Shown: piece after piece, positions 1 to 8,846 of the stretch
Numbering within the stretch: position 1 is the stretch's first letter
Layout of the letters: every line of letters begins with the position of its first letter
DNA from: Collinsella sp.
GTDB taxonomy: Bacteria > Actinomycetota > Coriobacteriia > Coriobacteriales > Coriobacteriaceae
Reading direction: 5' to 3'
Length of the DNA stretch: 64,000 nt
NCBI GenBank assembly: GCA_019414055.1
Contig: DXMV01000020.1
Span: 29,054-93,053, forward strand
Notes under the pieces: model-generated
Told to the model about the DNA's origin: nothing
The model's input: the letters and a program-made list of their open reading frames with translations, nothing else
The model's database searches: none
Translations under genes and position numbers: made by a program

Positions 1-1521
1 CTTAACGGCATCGACGTGGCGGGCTTTGACCCGGCGACCGACAAGCGCATTGCCGCCAACTACACGGTTGAAGACCGTTCTGGCAAGGCTGTGTGCAAGG
101 CCAAGCTGCAGGAAGAGCTGGGGCTCGAGGTTCGCGACGACCGTCCGCTCATGGTGATGGTCACGCGCCTGACGCGCCAGAAGGGCATGGACCTGGTTAT
201 GTACGCGCTCGACCGCATCCTGGCCGGCGGCGTACAGGTGGCCGTACTGGGTACCGGCGACCGCGACTACGAGGACGGCCTGCGCTATTTCCAGGACAAG
301 TACCCCGGCACCATGGCCGCGCGCATCGAGTTTGATCCGGCGCTGTCGCAGCGCATGTACGCCGCCGCCGACATGTTCCTGATGCCTTCGAAGTTTGAGC
401 CCTGCGGCCTGTCGCAGATCATCGCCATGCGCTACGGCACCCTGCCCATCGTGCGCGAGACCGGCGGTCTGAAGGATACCGTGCAGCCGTACAACGAGTT
501 TACCGGCGAGGGAACGGGCTTCTCGTTTAGCAACTTTAACGGCGACGAGATGGGCGACGCCGTGTTCCGCGCGGCACGCCTGTTCTGGGACAACCGCGAT
601 GCCTGGAACCAGCTGGTCACGCAGGCCATGAGCCAGGACTTTAGCTGGACGCGCTCGGCCGACAAGTATCTGGACCTGTACTTCTTTATGCATCCGGAGA
701 TTGAGAGGCCGGCGGCTGTTGTCGACGAGCCTGAGGCTGTTGCTGAGCCGGTGGCCGCTGAGGAACCCAAGGCCGAAGAGAAGCCGGTTGAAGCTGAGCC
801 CGTTAAGGCCGAGTCTGAGGTGAAGGTCGAGGCTACTCCCAAGCCCGAGCCCGAGGTGAAGCCTGCAGCGAAGCCTGCGGCAAAGAAGACCGCGACTCGT
901 AAGACGACGGCTAAGAAGACCACGACCACGAAGGCCGCTGCGAGCAAGACCACCGCTGCCAAAACAACGACCACGCGCAAGCGCACCACCGCAGCTGCCA
1001 AGAAGGCCGCCGAGTCCGAGGCTGCTCCCGAGGTAAAGGCTGAGGCTGCCGCCGAGGCAAAGCCTGCGGCAAAGGCTCCGGCCAAGACCGCTGCCAAGAA
1101 GACGACCGCGACCAAGAGCACAACCAAGACCCCTGCCGCCAAGAAGGCTACAGCTACAAAGGCGACGGCTACCAAGGCCACTACAACGAAGGCTGCCCCC
1201 AAGGCGGCCGAAAAGCCGGCCGCCAAGGTCGAGGAGACACCTGCCGAGACCAAGGCGGAGGCAACCGTCGAGGCCAAGCCCGCCGCCAAGACCACCACGC
1301 GCAAGCGCACGTCGGCAACCAAGAAGACAACGGCAAAGACCGCAACTCCCAAGGCAGAGACTAAGCCCGCTGCTGCCAAAGAGGAGCCCAAGGCCGAGGT
1401 AAAGGCCAAGCCCGAGCCCGCCAAGAAGGCCCCGGTCTCCCCCGCCGCTCCCACTGAGGAAAAGGCTCAGACCAAGAAGACCTCCGTACGCAAGGCAACG
1501 GCCACCCGCAAGCGCCGCTAG
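1..1521 (+). CDS. glgA: Glycogen synthase, C-terminal part, with long Lys/Ala/Thr-rich tail (5' end outside window)
   Basis: The frame is open from base 1 and begins LNGIDVAGFDP, a stretch found between the two Rossmann domains of GT5 glycogen synthases, so the N-terminal domain lies outside the window. The C-terminal GT-B domain is present: a VTRLTRQKGMD strand and the KFEPCGLSQIIAMRYGT sugar-nucleotide site with the catalytic Glu (about bases 388-440). The enzyme extends alpha-1,4-glucan from ADP-glucose (family knowledge). After about base 700 the fold ends and roughly 270 residues of low complexity follow: first an acidic Glu/Pro/Ala/Val segment, then repeats of Lys, Ala and Thr like histone H1 or AlgP tails. 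Ordinary bacterial GlgA stops near the end of the catalytic domain. The tail is in frame without a stop. The neighbour downstream also acts on alpha-glucan. Confidence 0.93.
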   Translation, partial: LNGIDVAGFDPATDKRIAANYTVEDRSGKAVCKAKLQEELGLEVRDDRPLMVMVTRLTRQKGMDLVMYALDRILAGGVQVAVLGTGDRDYEDGLRYFQDKYPGTMAARIEFDPALSQRMYAAADMFLMPSKFEPCGLSQIIAMRYGTLPIVRETGGLKDTVQPYNEFTGEGTGFSFSNFNGDEMGDAVFRAARLFWDNRDAWNQLVTQAMSQDFSWTRSADKYLDLYFFMHPEIERPAAVVDEPEAVAEPVAAEEPKAEEKPVEAEPVKAESEVKVEATPKPEPEVKPAAKPAAKKTATRKTTAKKTTTTKAAASKTTAAKTTTTRKRTTAAAKKAAESEAAPEVKAEAAAEAKPAAKAPAKTAAKKTTATKSTTKTPAAKKATATKATATKATTTKAAPKAAEKPAAKVEETPAETKAEATVEAKPAAKTTTRKRTSATKKTTAKTATPKAETKPAAAKEEPKAEVKAKPEPAKKAPVSPAAPTEEKAQTKKTSVRKATATRKRR

Positions 1522-1558
1522 CCCACAGACGATCTAAAACCTAATCAAAACACCAAAC

Positions 1559-1585
1559 AAGGGGCGCTCCAACCGGGCGCCCCTT
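1559..1585 (+). terminator. Hairpin terminator after glgA
   Basis: AAGGGGCGC pairs with GCGCCCCTT across a short loop, followed by TCT. It is a 9-bp perfect stem 38 bases after the glgA stop; the T-tract is weak. Confidence 0.65.
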
Positions 1586-1740
1586 CTCTGTAGATAGTTG
1601 GTAAAACGATTTTCTAGGACAACCGTTCGCCGATGGTAAACGGATGTTGTTTATACACCCTGTGTACAACAGATATACTTATAACCTGTGCGTAAAGCCC
1701 ATGGCCAGCAGGCCATGATTCTATTGAACTGGACCGTACT

Positions 1741-4700
1741 ATGAGATTGATTCACAACAGCCGTCTGCCGCAGTTTCGCACTCCGTTTGGCGCTGTGACC
1801 ACTGGAACTTCCGTTGCTCTCTCGGTAATTTTGGAGGATGCCGATCCCAACCAGGCAACGCTTACGCTGCGCACTTGGGTCGATGAGATCGGTGAGTCTC
1901 TGTATCCCATGACGCACGAGGGCGACGGCATATTTACCGTAGAGCTTGAGTGCACCGAGCCCTGTCTTATCTGGTACAGCTTTATCTGCAATATCGAGGG
2001 CCAGCCCGAGGTTCGCCTGGGCGCACCGCAGGGCCGCACCGGCGGCGAGGGCGTAACCTACGACTACGCCGAAGTGCCATCCTTCCAGATTACCGTCTAC
2101 AAACACCGCGAGAACCGCCCCACCTGGTACGAGCGCGGCATGGTGTACCAGATCTTCCCCGACCGCTATGCCCGCGACGAAAACTGGCGCGAGCGCACGC
2201 TGGCCGAGGTTGAAAAACCGCGCAACGGAATCCAGCGCCGCATGATCGAGGACTGGAACGAGCCGCCCGTGTACGAGCGCGCCGAGGACGGCTCAATCAA
2301 GACCTGGGACTTCTACGGCGGCTCGCTCAAGGGTATCCAAAATGACCTGCCCCGCATCGCGGAGCTGGGCTTCACGGCCATCTACCTCAACCCCATCTTT
2401 GAGGCCGCGAGCAACCACCGCTACGACACGGCCGACTACACCAAGATCGACCCGATCCTGGGCACCGAGCAGGACTTTACCGAGCTGTGCCAGGCAGCCG
2501 AGAAGCTGGGCATCTCCATCATCCTGGACGGCGTCTTTAACCATACGGGCGATGACTCGATCTATTTCAACCGCTACGGCAACTACCCCGGCGTGGGCGC
2601 GTGGCAGAGCGAGGATTCGCCGTGGCGCGATGCGTTTTATTTCCACGAGGACGGCTCGTACGACTGCTGGTGGGGCGTGGGCAACATGCCCGCCATCAAT
2701 GAGAGCTCCGAGCTGGTACGCGAGCGGCTCCTGGGCAAGGATGGCGTGATCCGTAAATGGCTACGTGCCGGCGCTCATGGCTGGCGCCTGGACGTCGCCG
2801 ACGAGCTTTCGGACGATTTCCTAGCCGAGATCAAGAAGGCCGTACTTGCCGAAAAGCCTGATGCGCTGTTGCTCGGCGAAGTCTGGGAAGACGCCTCAAA
2901 CAAAATTAGCTACGGCCATCTGCGCCGCTATCTGCAGGGATCCGAGCTGGACTCTGCTATGGATTACCCCTTCCGCGACATGGTCATCGGCTTTTTGATG
3001 GGCTACAAGAACGCCTACGAGGCCGCCGAGGATATCGAGACCCTGCGCGAGAACTACCCGAGCGAGGCATTGTCCTGCGCGCTCAACCTGCTGTCGAGCC
3101 ACGACCGCCCGCGCATCATCTCGGTGCTCGGCGGCGGCCCCGACGAGTCGCAGCTACCCGAGCGCGAGCGCAGCAAGTGGCGTCTGGACGAGAACTCGAT
3201 GGGCCTGGCCAAGAGCCGTTTTTGGCTTGCAACGCTCATGCAGATGACCTTCCCCGGCGTGCCTTCGATCTACTACGGCGACGAATACGGCCTGGAGGGC
3301 CTTACCGATCCGGGCAACCGCCGCACCCTGCCGACCAAGGACCAACTGCACGACTTCGACACGCTGGCTATTGTCAAGAACGCCTCCGCCGTACGCCGCG
3401 CACTGCCGTTTATGATCGACGGCGAGATTAAGGCCTTCGCGCTCAACGATGAGGTGCTGGCCTACAACCGCACGGGCAAGGATGGCGAGTCCGCGACGGT
3501 TATCATCAACCGCAGCCTGCGCAATTCGCACCGCGTGACGATTCCGGCGCTCGGCGAATGCGCGAGTGACGTCATCAGCGGTCACGAGTGCGAGATCCAC
3601 AACGGTACGGTCACGCTCGATCTGTATCCGCTGGGCTCGTCGATCATCTATCATCATGCCGAGCAGCGCCTGCAGGAGCCGCTCGATCACGGCGCGGGCG
3701 TCGTGTGCCACATCACCTCGGTGCCGACCGATGACGGCAAGCCCGGCACGATCGGCGCACCCACGCGTCGCTTTATCGACCATCTGTCCGCTATGGGCAT
3801 GCGCTACTGGCAGGTCCTGCCTGTCAACCCGACGGACTTCTTCCGCTCCCCATACGCTGGGCCTTCGGCTTTTGCGGGCAATGTTGACCTGCTGCCCGAG
3901 AGCAAAGTGGAACTGGCGGCCGACTTTGAGACTTGGAAGGCCCGTGGCGGCGAGGATGCAGACCCGCTCTACACGGCGTTTAAACATCGCAACGCCGATT
4001 GGCTCGAGAAGTACTGCGTCTACATGGCCGTCAAGAAGTACTTTGAAGGTGAATCGCGTCACGATTGGCCGGCCGATGTCGCGCGCTACAACGAGCATCT
4101 GATTGACGACAAGCGTTTCCACGACGAGGCAGAGCTGCAGGCGTACATGCAGTACCGCTTTGACCTTGCCTGGTGCGAGCTCATGAACTATGCGCACAAG
4201 AAGGGCATCGAGGTCATCGGCGACATTCCCATGTACGTTTCGGACGATTCGGCCGACGCGTGGAGCGAGCCCGAAAACTTCTGGCTTTCCGATACCGGCA
4301 AGGCAATCGAGATCTCCGGTGCGCCGCCCGATAACTTTGCGCCCGAGGGCCAGGTGTGGGGCAATCCGACGTTCCGCTGGGACCACATGAAGCAGAACGG
4401 CTACCGCTGGTGGATGGACCGCCTGCGTCGCGCGTTCTCGCTCTACGACCGTGTGCGCCTGGACCACTTCCTGGGCTTCCACAGCTACTTTAGCATTCCC
4501 GCAGGCAAGGCCTGCGCCGACGGCCGCTGGCTGGCGGGTCCGGGCAAGGACCTGTTCCAAACCGCCTTTGACGAGCTGGGTCCGCTCAACTTTATCGCCG
4601 AGGACCTAGGCTACCTGACGCCCGGTGTTCGCGCCATGGCTTCGACCTGCGGCTTCCCCGGCATGGACGTGCTGGAGTTTAGCGATTACGACGTTCGCTG

Positions 4701-5037
4701 CGGCGTGTGTCCCACGCCGGGCAAGATTCTATACACCTCGACGCACGATACGTCGACGCTCGCCGGTTGGTGCACGCGCTCCTTCGCAGGCGGCGACGAG
4801 CCGAGCGGTGTTGAGGTGGCGGCCAAGCTGATGAACGACGCGCTGGCAAGCGACGCTCCCCTGGTGATGATGCCGCTGCAGGATGTCCTGGGGCTTGGCG
4901 ACGATGCACGCATGAACGTGCCGGGCGTGGCCACGGGCAACTGGACCTGGCAGGCCGACGAGGCCGACGTTGCGGCCGCCGAGGGCAAAACTGCACAGCT
5001 CCTGCGCAACACCCATAGATTCTGGGGCGAAGCGTGA
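1741..5037 (+). CDS. Fusion of GH13 alpha-glucan hydrolase (neopullulanase/GlgX-like) and GH77 4-alpha-glucanotransferase
   Basis: A 1098-residue protein with two complete enzymes. Residues 1-120 look like an N-terminal beta-sandwich domain of the neopullulanase type. The GH13 barrel follows: YQIFPDRY near 139, region I DGVFNHTG (263-270), nucleophile D351 in GWRLDVAD, acid/base E380 in LLGEVWED, and SSHD ending at D455. The second enzyme starts near 650 and is a GH77 amylomaltase: D908 in RLDHF, E954 in AEDLG and D1003 in STHDT form its triad. The first half should hydrolyse or debranch alpha-glucans and the second should disproportionate the maltodextrins made, in the cytoplasm (no signal peptide). 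This fits the glycogen synthase gene upstream. No strong ribosome site precedes the ATG (only a GGA at suitable distance). Exact specificity of the GH13 half cannot be read from sequence. Confidence 0.93.
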   Translation: MRLIHNSRLPQFRTPFGAVTTGTSVALSVILEDADPNQATLTLRTWVDEIGESLYPMTHEGDGIFTVELECTEPCLIWYSFICNIEGQPEVRLGAPQGRTGGEGVTYDYAEVPSFQITVYKHRENRPTWYERGMVYQIFPDRYARDENWRERTLAEVEKPRNGIQRRMIEDWNEPPVYERAEDGSIKTWDFYGGSLKGIQNDLPRIAELGFTAIYLNPIFEAASNHRYDTADYTKIDPILGTEQDFTELCQAAEKLGISIILDGVFNHTGDDSIYFNRYGNYPGVGAWQSEDSPWRDAFYFHEDGSYDCWWGVGNMPAINESSELVRERLLGKDGVIRKWLRAGAHGWRLDVADELSDDFLAEIKKAVLAEKPDALLLGEVWEDASNKISYGHLRRYLQGSELDSAMDYPFRDMVIGFLMGYKNAYEAAEDIETLRENYPSEALSCALNLLSSHDRPRIISVLGGGPDESQLPERERSKWRLDENSMGLAKSRFWLATLMQMTFPGVPSIYYGDEYGLEGLTDPGNRRTLPTKDQLHDFDTLAIVKNASAVRRALPFMIDGEIKAFALNDEVLAYNRTGKDGESATVIINRSLRNSHRVTIPALGECASDVISGHECEIHNGTVTLDLYPLGSSIIYHHAEQRLQEPLDHGAGVVCHITSVPTDDGKPGTIGAPTRRFIDHLSAMGMRYWQVLPVNPTDFFRSPYAGPSAFAGNVDLLPESKVELAADFETWKARGGEDADPLYTAFKHRNADWLEKYCVYMAVKKYFEGESRHDWPADVARYNEHLIDDKRFHDEAELQAYMQYRFDLAWCELMNYAHKKGIEVIGDIPMYVSDDSADAWSEPENFWLSDTGKAIEISGAPPDNFAPEGQVWGNPTFRWDHMKQNGYRWWMDRLRRAFSLYDRVRLDHFLGFHSYFSIPAGKACADGRWLAGPGKDLFQTAFDELGPLNFIAEDLGYLTPGVRAMASTCGFPGMDVLEFSDYDVRCGVCPTPGKILYTSTHDTSTLAGWCTRSFAGGDEPSGVEVAAKLMNDALASDAPLVMMPLQDVLGLGDDARMNVPGVATGNWTWQADEADVAAAEGKTAQLLRNTHRFWGEA

Positions 5038-5125
5038 TAAAACCCCCGATATAGGGTACAGTTACAGCTGTTTGAATTTATGCGGGCAGAGCGATCTGCC
5101 CGCTTTGTGCTGAAAAGGAAGTATT

Positions 5126-5362
5126 ATGGCGCGCTACGATTACAAGTGCTCGAGCTGCGGCAACGTATTTGAGGTTGAGCATCCCATGTCCGAGACCCCC
5201 GAGGTCGTGTGCCCGAGCTGCGGCGCTCCGGCGGCCAAGACGTTCTCGGCCAGCGGCATCAAGTTTGAGGGCAGCGGCTTCTACAACACCGACCAGCGCA
5301 GCGGTGGTTCCAGCACCAGCGCCACCAGCGGCTGCTGCGCCAACTGCCCACACAGCCACTAA
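5126..5362 (+). CDS. FmdB-family zinc-ribbon protein
   Basis: A 78-residue protein beginning MARYDYKCSSCG. Two Cys pairs (CSSCG near 8-12 and CPSCG near 31-35) form a zinc ribbon, followed by the GIKFEGSGFYNTD stretch typical of FmdB-family putative regulators. The tail ends in a second Cys/His-rich patch, CCANCPHSH, which is longer than in many relatives and could bind another metal. An AAAAGGAAG ribosome site lies just upstream. The family's function is not established; many members lie near metabolic operons. The gene stands alone between the glucan enzyme and a palindromic repeat. Confidence 0.85.
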   Translation: MARYDYKCSSCGNVFEVEHPMSETPEVVCPSCGAPAAKTFSASGIKFEGSGFYNTDQRSGGSSTSATSGCCANCPHSH

Positions 5363-5407
5363 CAGCCGAGCGGTCTCGTTGCCATGTGAGTAGTCAATTT
5401 GGGGCCG

Positions 5408-5570
5408 TGCCACGAAAACGGCCCATCTACTACGTTTGACACGTATTGGTCGAGCATAGCCGCCTTTTTACAAAATCGACGAGCCGTCTACCTGCGGTTT
5501 TGATTTCACAAAATTCGGCATGAATGAGGACAACCGGTTAAACGTAGTAGATAACCACATTTCATGGCGA
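5408..5570. repeat. Long palindromic repeat, family A, copy 1
   Basis: ATCTACTACGTTT (5425-5437) is matched by its exact complement at 5540-5552; outside this the arms are related but diverged. The roughly 100-base interior carries CTACCTGCGGTTTT, also found inside the second copy at 35563-35718. The element fills most of the 280-base gap between the zinc-ribbon gene and rsmB; no coding sequence is visible there. Confidence 0.8.
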
Positions 5571-5601
5571 ACGAATCGAAGAGGCACAAAGTAGCTAAAA
5601 T

Positions 5602-5637
5602 AGCCCCGTCCCAAATTAGCTGATTTGGGACGGGGCT
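5602..5637 (-). terminator. Strong hairpin downstream of rsmB (family H repeat)
   Basis: A 15-bp perfect stem, AGCCCCGTCCCAAAT against its complement, with loop TAGCTG. Read on the minus strand it follows the rsmB stop by five bases and leads into ATTTT, so it can end the priA-def-fmt-rsmB transcript. Half of the same sequence recurs at 26045-26070. Confidence 0.8.
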
Positions 5638-5642
5638 TCGAT

Positions 5643-7043
5643 TTACTGGCGGACCAGGCGGGCGCAGAAGTGGCCGTCGTAGGAGTCGGCGTTTACGGGG
5701 ACGCTTTGGAAGAGTCCGCGGTCGTTTTGGCGAACGGCTACCAGCTTCTTGGCCTGTTCGAACTCGGGGAGCTGCAGAATCTGGGCTCCGGAGAGGGGTG
5801 CCACGGTAAAGCCGCCGCCCTCGGGAGAAGCCAGGAAGGCGTCCACGACCCGCGTGTTCTCTTCATCAAAAACCGAGCAGGTAGCATAGATAAGCTCACC
5901 GCCGGCAGCCACGCGCGCGGCTGCTTCCTTGAGCATCGTCAGCTGCAGGCGGGGCAACTCGGTCGTAACGTCGTTCTCGTTCAGGCGCCACGGAATCTCG
6001 GGATGACGGCGCATGGTGCCGGTGCCAGAGCACGGAGCGTCGATAAACACCGTGTCGAACAGGGCGGGCTCGCCAAGCATCGCATCAAACGACGTAAGCA
6101 CCTCATTGAGCTCGCAGGCATCGCCCGACACCGTACGAACACCAGAGATACCCGCCTTGTGCAGGCGCGCGAGATTCTGATCGCACTTACGATCGTGCAG
6201 ATCGAGCGCAGTATGCTGGCGCTCGTACCCGGCACGCTTGGCCTGGCACATCATCACATAGGTCTTGGTGCCGCGGCCGGCACCAATCTCCAGGCAACGC
6301 CCGGGACGCGTCGCCGCAGTGGCGATAAGCTGGGCGTTGAGGTCCGAAGCAACCGCGGCCGCACGCTCAAACACGCCCGATGCAACCGTGACCTGCGCAT
6401 CGACAGGAGCATGACAGCCCGGGAAGACAGGCGCAACGAGCTGCGAGATATACGGGTCGGCCTTCGTTGCAAACGCATTCTCGTGCAGCGCAAGCGGCGC
6501 GGGCGCAAGATTACCGGCAAAGTTGAGCACGCCCTCGAGCGTATCGAACGACGCCATAATGCGGGCGCACAGCCAGCGAGGAAGACCCATCAAACGAGAC
6601 AGGCGAACCAGACGGCGCTCGGACTCATCCACGTCGGATGCCGTGGCAAAGTCCTCAACGTTGTCCGCGACCTTGTGCAGCACCGCGTTAGCCAGGCCAG
6701 CGGCAGACTTAGCACCGCTGCGCACCAGCTCAACACCCTGACTTACGGCAACACGGCCCGGCGTATGCAGGTAGAGCATCTCGAAGGCCGAGATGCGAAG
6801 CGCCATGCGCACGCGCGGCGCGACCTTTTTGGGCTTATCGAGAAACTGATCAAGCAGTTCGTCCAAAATGCCCTGCGTGGCGGCAACACCGAGCGCCAAA
6901 CGAGCGGCAAAAGCGGAATCGCGCTGGTCAATGGCCTTGGCGGAAGCACGGGAAGACAACACGTCGCGTGCGTACATACCGCGGCGATCGGCCTCCATCA
7001 ACACATCGAGCGCAAGCTTGCGCGCGGGGGAAAGCTTGCTCAT
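5643..7043 (-). CDS. rsmB: 16S rRNA (cytosine-C5) methyltransferase, RsmB family
   Basis: A 466-residue protein with an N-terminal NusB-like helical RNA-binding domain (about 1-140) and a SAM-dependent methyltransferase domain. Motif I reads LEIGAGRGTKT, where most relatives have DACAAPGGKT; the catalytic FIDAPCSGTGTMRRHPEI and the second cysteine motif YATCSVFDEEN are intact. RsmB methylates C967 of 16S rRNA (family knowledge). The ATG at 7043 overlaps the fmt stop by four bases (ATGA), which decides this start over an in-frame codon further upstream. Together with fmt, def and priA it forms one minus-strand unit. Confidence 0.92.
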   Translation of the reverse strand: MSKLSPARKLALDVLMEADRRGMYARDVLSSRASAKAIDQRDSAFAARLALGVAATQGILDELLDQFLDKPKKVAPRVRMALRISAFEMLYLHTPGRVAVSQGVELVRSGAKSAAGLANAVLHKVADNVEDFATASDVDESERRLVRLSRLMGLPRWLCARIMASFDTLEGVLNFAGNLAPAPLALHENAFATKADPYISQLVAPVFPGCHAPVDAQVTVASGVFERAAAVASDLNAQLIATAATRPGRCLEIGAGRGTKTYVMMCQAKRAGYERQHTALDLHDRKCDQNLARLHKAGISGVRTVSGDACELNEVLTSFDAMLGEPALFDTVFIDAPCSGTGTMRRHPEIPWRLNENDVTTELPRLQLTMLKEAAARVAAGGELIYATCSVFDEENTRVVDAFLASPEGGGFTVAPLSGAQILQLPEFEQAKKLVAVRQNDRGLFQSVPVNADSYDGHFCARLVRQ

Positions 7044-7960
7044 GACAAAACACCCCACGTCAGGTCGGCACCCTGCAGGCCAGCAGCCCAAGCAGAAGCA
7101 GACATAGCACGCTTGCCATCGGGCTTAACCTCGAGCAGCTCAACCGCTCCATCGGAAAGACCCAGGTAAACACGCTTGGCCTTAACGAGAACCTGACCCT
7201 CGCCAAGCGACACATCCGCCGCCGCAGCATCGAGAACGCGAACCGACTTGCCGGCAATCACACAACGGGCAGGCGCGGTATCGGACGAAGCGAGCACATG
7301 ACGCACGCAATCGAGCGCCGCCATCTGCGGATCAAGACGCATCTCCTGCTTGGAAATCTTGGCGGCATGAGTGACGAGCGACTCATCCTGCTCAGTCCAA
7401 ACAGCCGAGCCATCGGCAAGCGAAGGAAGCGTATCGGCAAGCAACTTACCGCCAAGCTCACCAAGCTCCATCGTGAGCGCCTCGGCATGCTTACCGGTAA
7501 CCGACGTAGACGCCTGGGCGCAATAAGCGCCGGTATCCACGCCATGCCCAATGCGCATAATGGAAACGCCAGCAACCTCGTCACCAGCAAGAATGGCACG
7601 CTGAATGGGGGCAGCGCCACGCCAACGAGGCAGCAGCGAAGCATGAACATTCACAATACCAAGCGGCGCCATATGCAGCACCTCATCAGGCAAAATGCAG
7701 CCATAGGCAGCCACACAGAAAATATCAGCCTGGGCAGCCTGGAGCGTCTCAACAACCTCAGGCGTCATACGGTTGGCCTCAACAACCGGCAACCCCAGCT
7801 CAAGCGCCTTGGCCTTAACAGGAGACGGCTCAAGCTTCTTACCACGCCCACGAACAGCATCGGGACGAGTAATAACAAGCGCAATCTCGTTCCCAGCCTC
7901 AACAAGCGAAGTCAGCGAAGGCACAGCAAAATCAGGCGTACCCATAAACACAATACGCAT
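7040..7960 (-). CDS. fmt: Methionyl-tRNA formyltransferase
   Basis: A 306-residue protein beginning MRIVFMGTPDFAVPSL. The formyl-tetrahydrofolate-dependent transferase domain carries the HASLLPRWRGAAPIQRAI block with the conserved Asn/His/Asp catalytic set of the family; the C-terminal OB-fold follows. It formylates Met-tRNA for initiation, and def upstream in the same operon removes the formyl group later. A GAGAGGAG ribosome site precedes the ATG. It overlaps rsmB by four bases. Confidence 0.96.
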   Translation of the reverse strand: MRIVFMGTPDFAVPSLTSLVEAGNEIALVITRPDAVRGRGKKLEPSPVKAKALELGLPVVEANRMTPEVVETLQAAQADIFCVAAYGCILPDEVLHMAPLGIVNVHASLLPRWRGAAPIQRAILAGDEVAGVSIMRIGHGVDTGAYCAQASTSVTGKHAEALTMELGELGGKLLADTLPSLADGSAVWTEQDESLVTHAAKISKQEMRLDPQMAALDCVRHVLASSDTAPARCVIAGKSVRVLDAAAADVSLGEGQVLVKAKRVYLGLSDGAVELLEVKPDGKRAMSASAWAAGLQGADLTWGVLS

Positions 7961-8181
7961 AAAAGTAAGTCTCCTCTCAACAACGAGCCGAGACGGCTAC
8001 AAAAGAAGCGTTCCAGGTCGCAAGCGCACCCAGCCGCCAGAACAGTCCAACAAAAACAAATATACCCAAAACCAAAGAAAGAGCCGCAATAAAAGCAGCT
8101 CTCTCTCAACAAAGCAATTATCAGCGAAGACGCCCCTCCCTGGCCCGACGGCACCCGGGCGAGACAAGCAGCGTCAACGTA
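7961..8181. other. Non-coding stretch between fmt and the family E palindrome
   Basis: No convincing gene lies here. On the minus strand a 7-bp stem GAGCTGC/GCGGCTC (about 8081-8106) is followed by a T-rich run and may weaken read-through from def into fmt. The remainder is the fmt leader. Confidence 0.4.
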
Positions 8182-8283
8182 GTCCCCGGGGCGCCCGCCT
8201 ATATCGTCCCGCGCGCAGTTTCGCAGCGCAGCGAGAATGTTTGAGCACGGGATGATATAGGTATAGGCGGGCGCCCCGGGGAC
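8182..8283. repeat. Palindromic element, family E
   Basis: Two 22-base arms, 8182-8203 and 8262-8283, are perfect complements (GTCCCCGGGGCGCCC then GCCTATA). The 58-base core has a second stem, ATCGTCCCG against CGGGATGAT with one G-T wobble, around CAGTTTCGCAGCGCAGCGAG. It lies just past the def stop inside the priA-def-fmt-rsmB unit. Confidence 0.85.
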
Positions 8284-8291
8284 GGACAAAC

Positions 8292-8828
8292 CTACTCCGT
8301 CTCGCCCGGTCGAGCGCCGCGGGCCAGGGCGTCCTGGTACTCCTTGACTGCCTTGATACGCTGCATCGGCTTGAGTCGCTCAAACATGGTGTTGCCGTGC
8401 AGGTGATCGATCTCGTGCTGCAGGCACACGCAGAACAGGTCGCCCGAGGCCTCGTAGCGAATCAGGTTGGCATCCAGGTCGTACGCCTCGACGACGACAT
8501 GGTCGGGACGCTCGATCTCGCAGCTAATACCGGGAATGGACAGGCAGCCCTCGCTAAACGGCACCAGATGGTCGCTCTGCTCAACAATGACAGGGTTGAT
8601 GAGCACGTAGGGATCGTAGTCATTCTTGTCGCTGTAGTCGCAGTCGATGGTGACGAGCTGAATAAGCTCACCGATCTGCGGGGCAGCCAGACCGCAACCG
8701 CCGTTGTCGAACATCATCTTCTTCATCTTCTCGGCAAGCGCCTCGATCGCCGGAGTGATCTCCTCGATGACGGCGCACTCCTGGCGCAGACGAGGGTCGG
8801 GCGACAGTACGATTCCGTTGGCTTCCAT
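8292..8828 (-). CDS. def: Peptide deformylase
   Basis: A 178-residue metalloenzyme that removes the formyl group from new proteins. All three family motifs are present: GCGLAAPQ (about 44-51), EGCLSIPG with the metal-binding Cys, and QHEIDH with the two metal-binding His and catalytic Glu. Two ATG codons lie six bases apart; the GAAAGG ribosome site touches the upstream one and sits eight bases from the one at 8828, so the latter is chosen. It follows priA by 18 bases. Confidence 0.95.
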   Translation of the reverse strand: MEANGIVLSPDPRLRQECAVIEEITPAIEALAEKMKKMMFDNGGCGLAAPQIGELIQLVTIDCDYSDKNDYDPYVLINPVIVEQSDHLVPFSEGCLSIPGISCEIERPDHVVVEAYDLDANLIRYEASGDLFCVCLQHEIDHLHGNTMFERLKPMQRIKAVKEYQDALARGARPGETE

Positions 8829-8846
8829 GGCCATCCTTTCGGGTTG

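Noticed and set aside
7961..8289. A 125-codon minus-strand frame between def and fmt
   Set aside because: It runs through the family E palindrome and the fmt leader, has no ribosome site and reads as Cys/Leu-rich nonsense.
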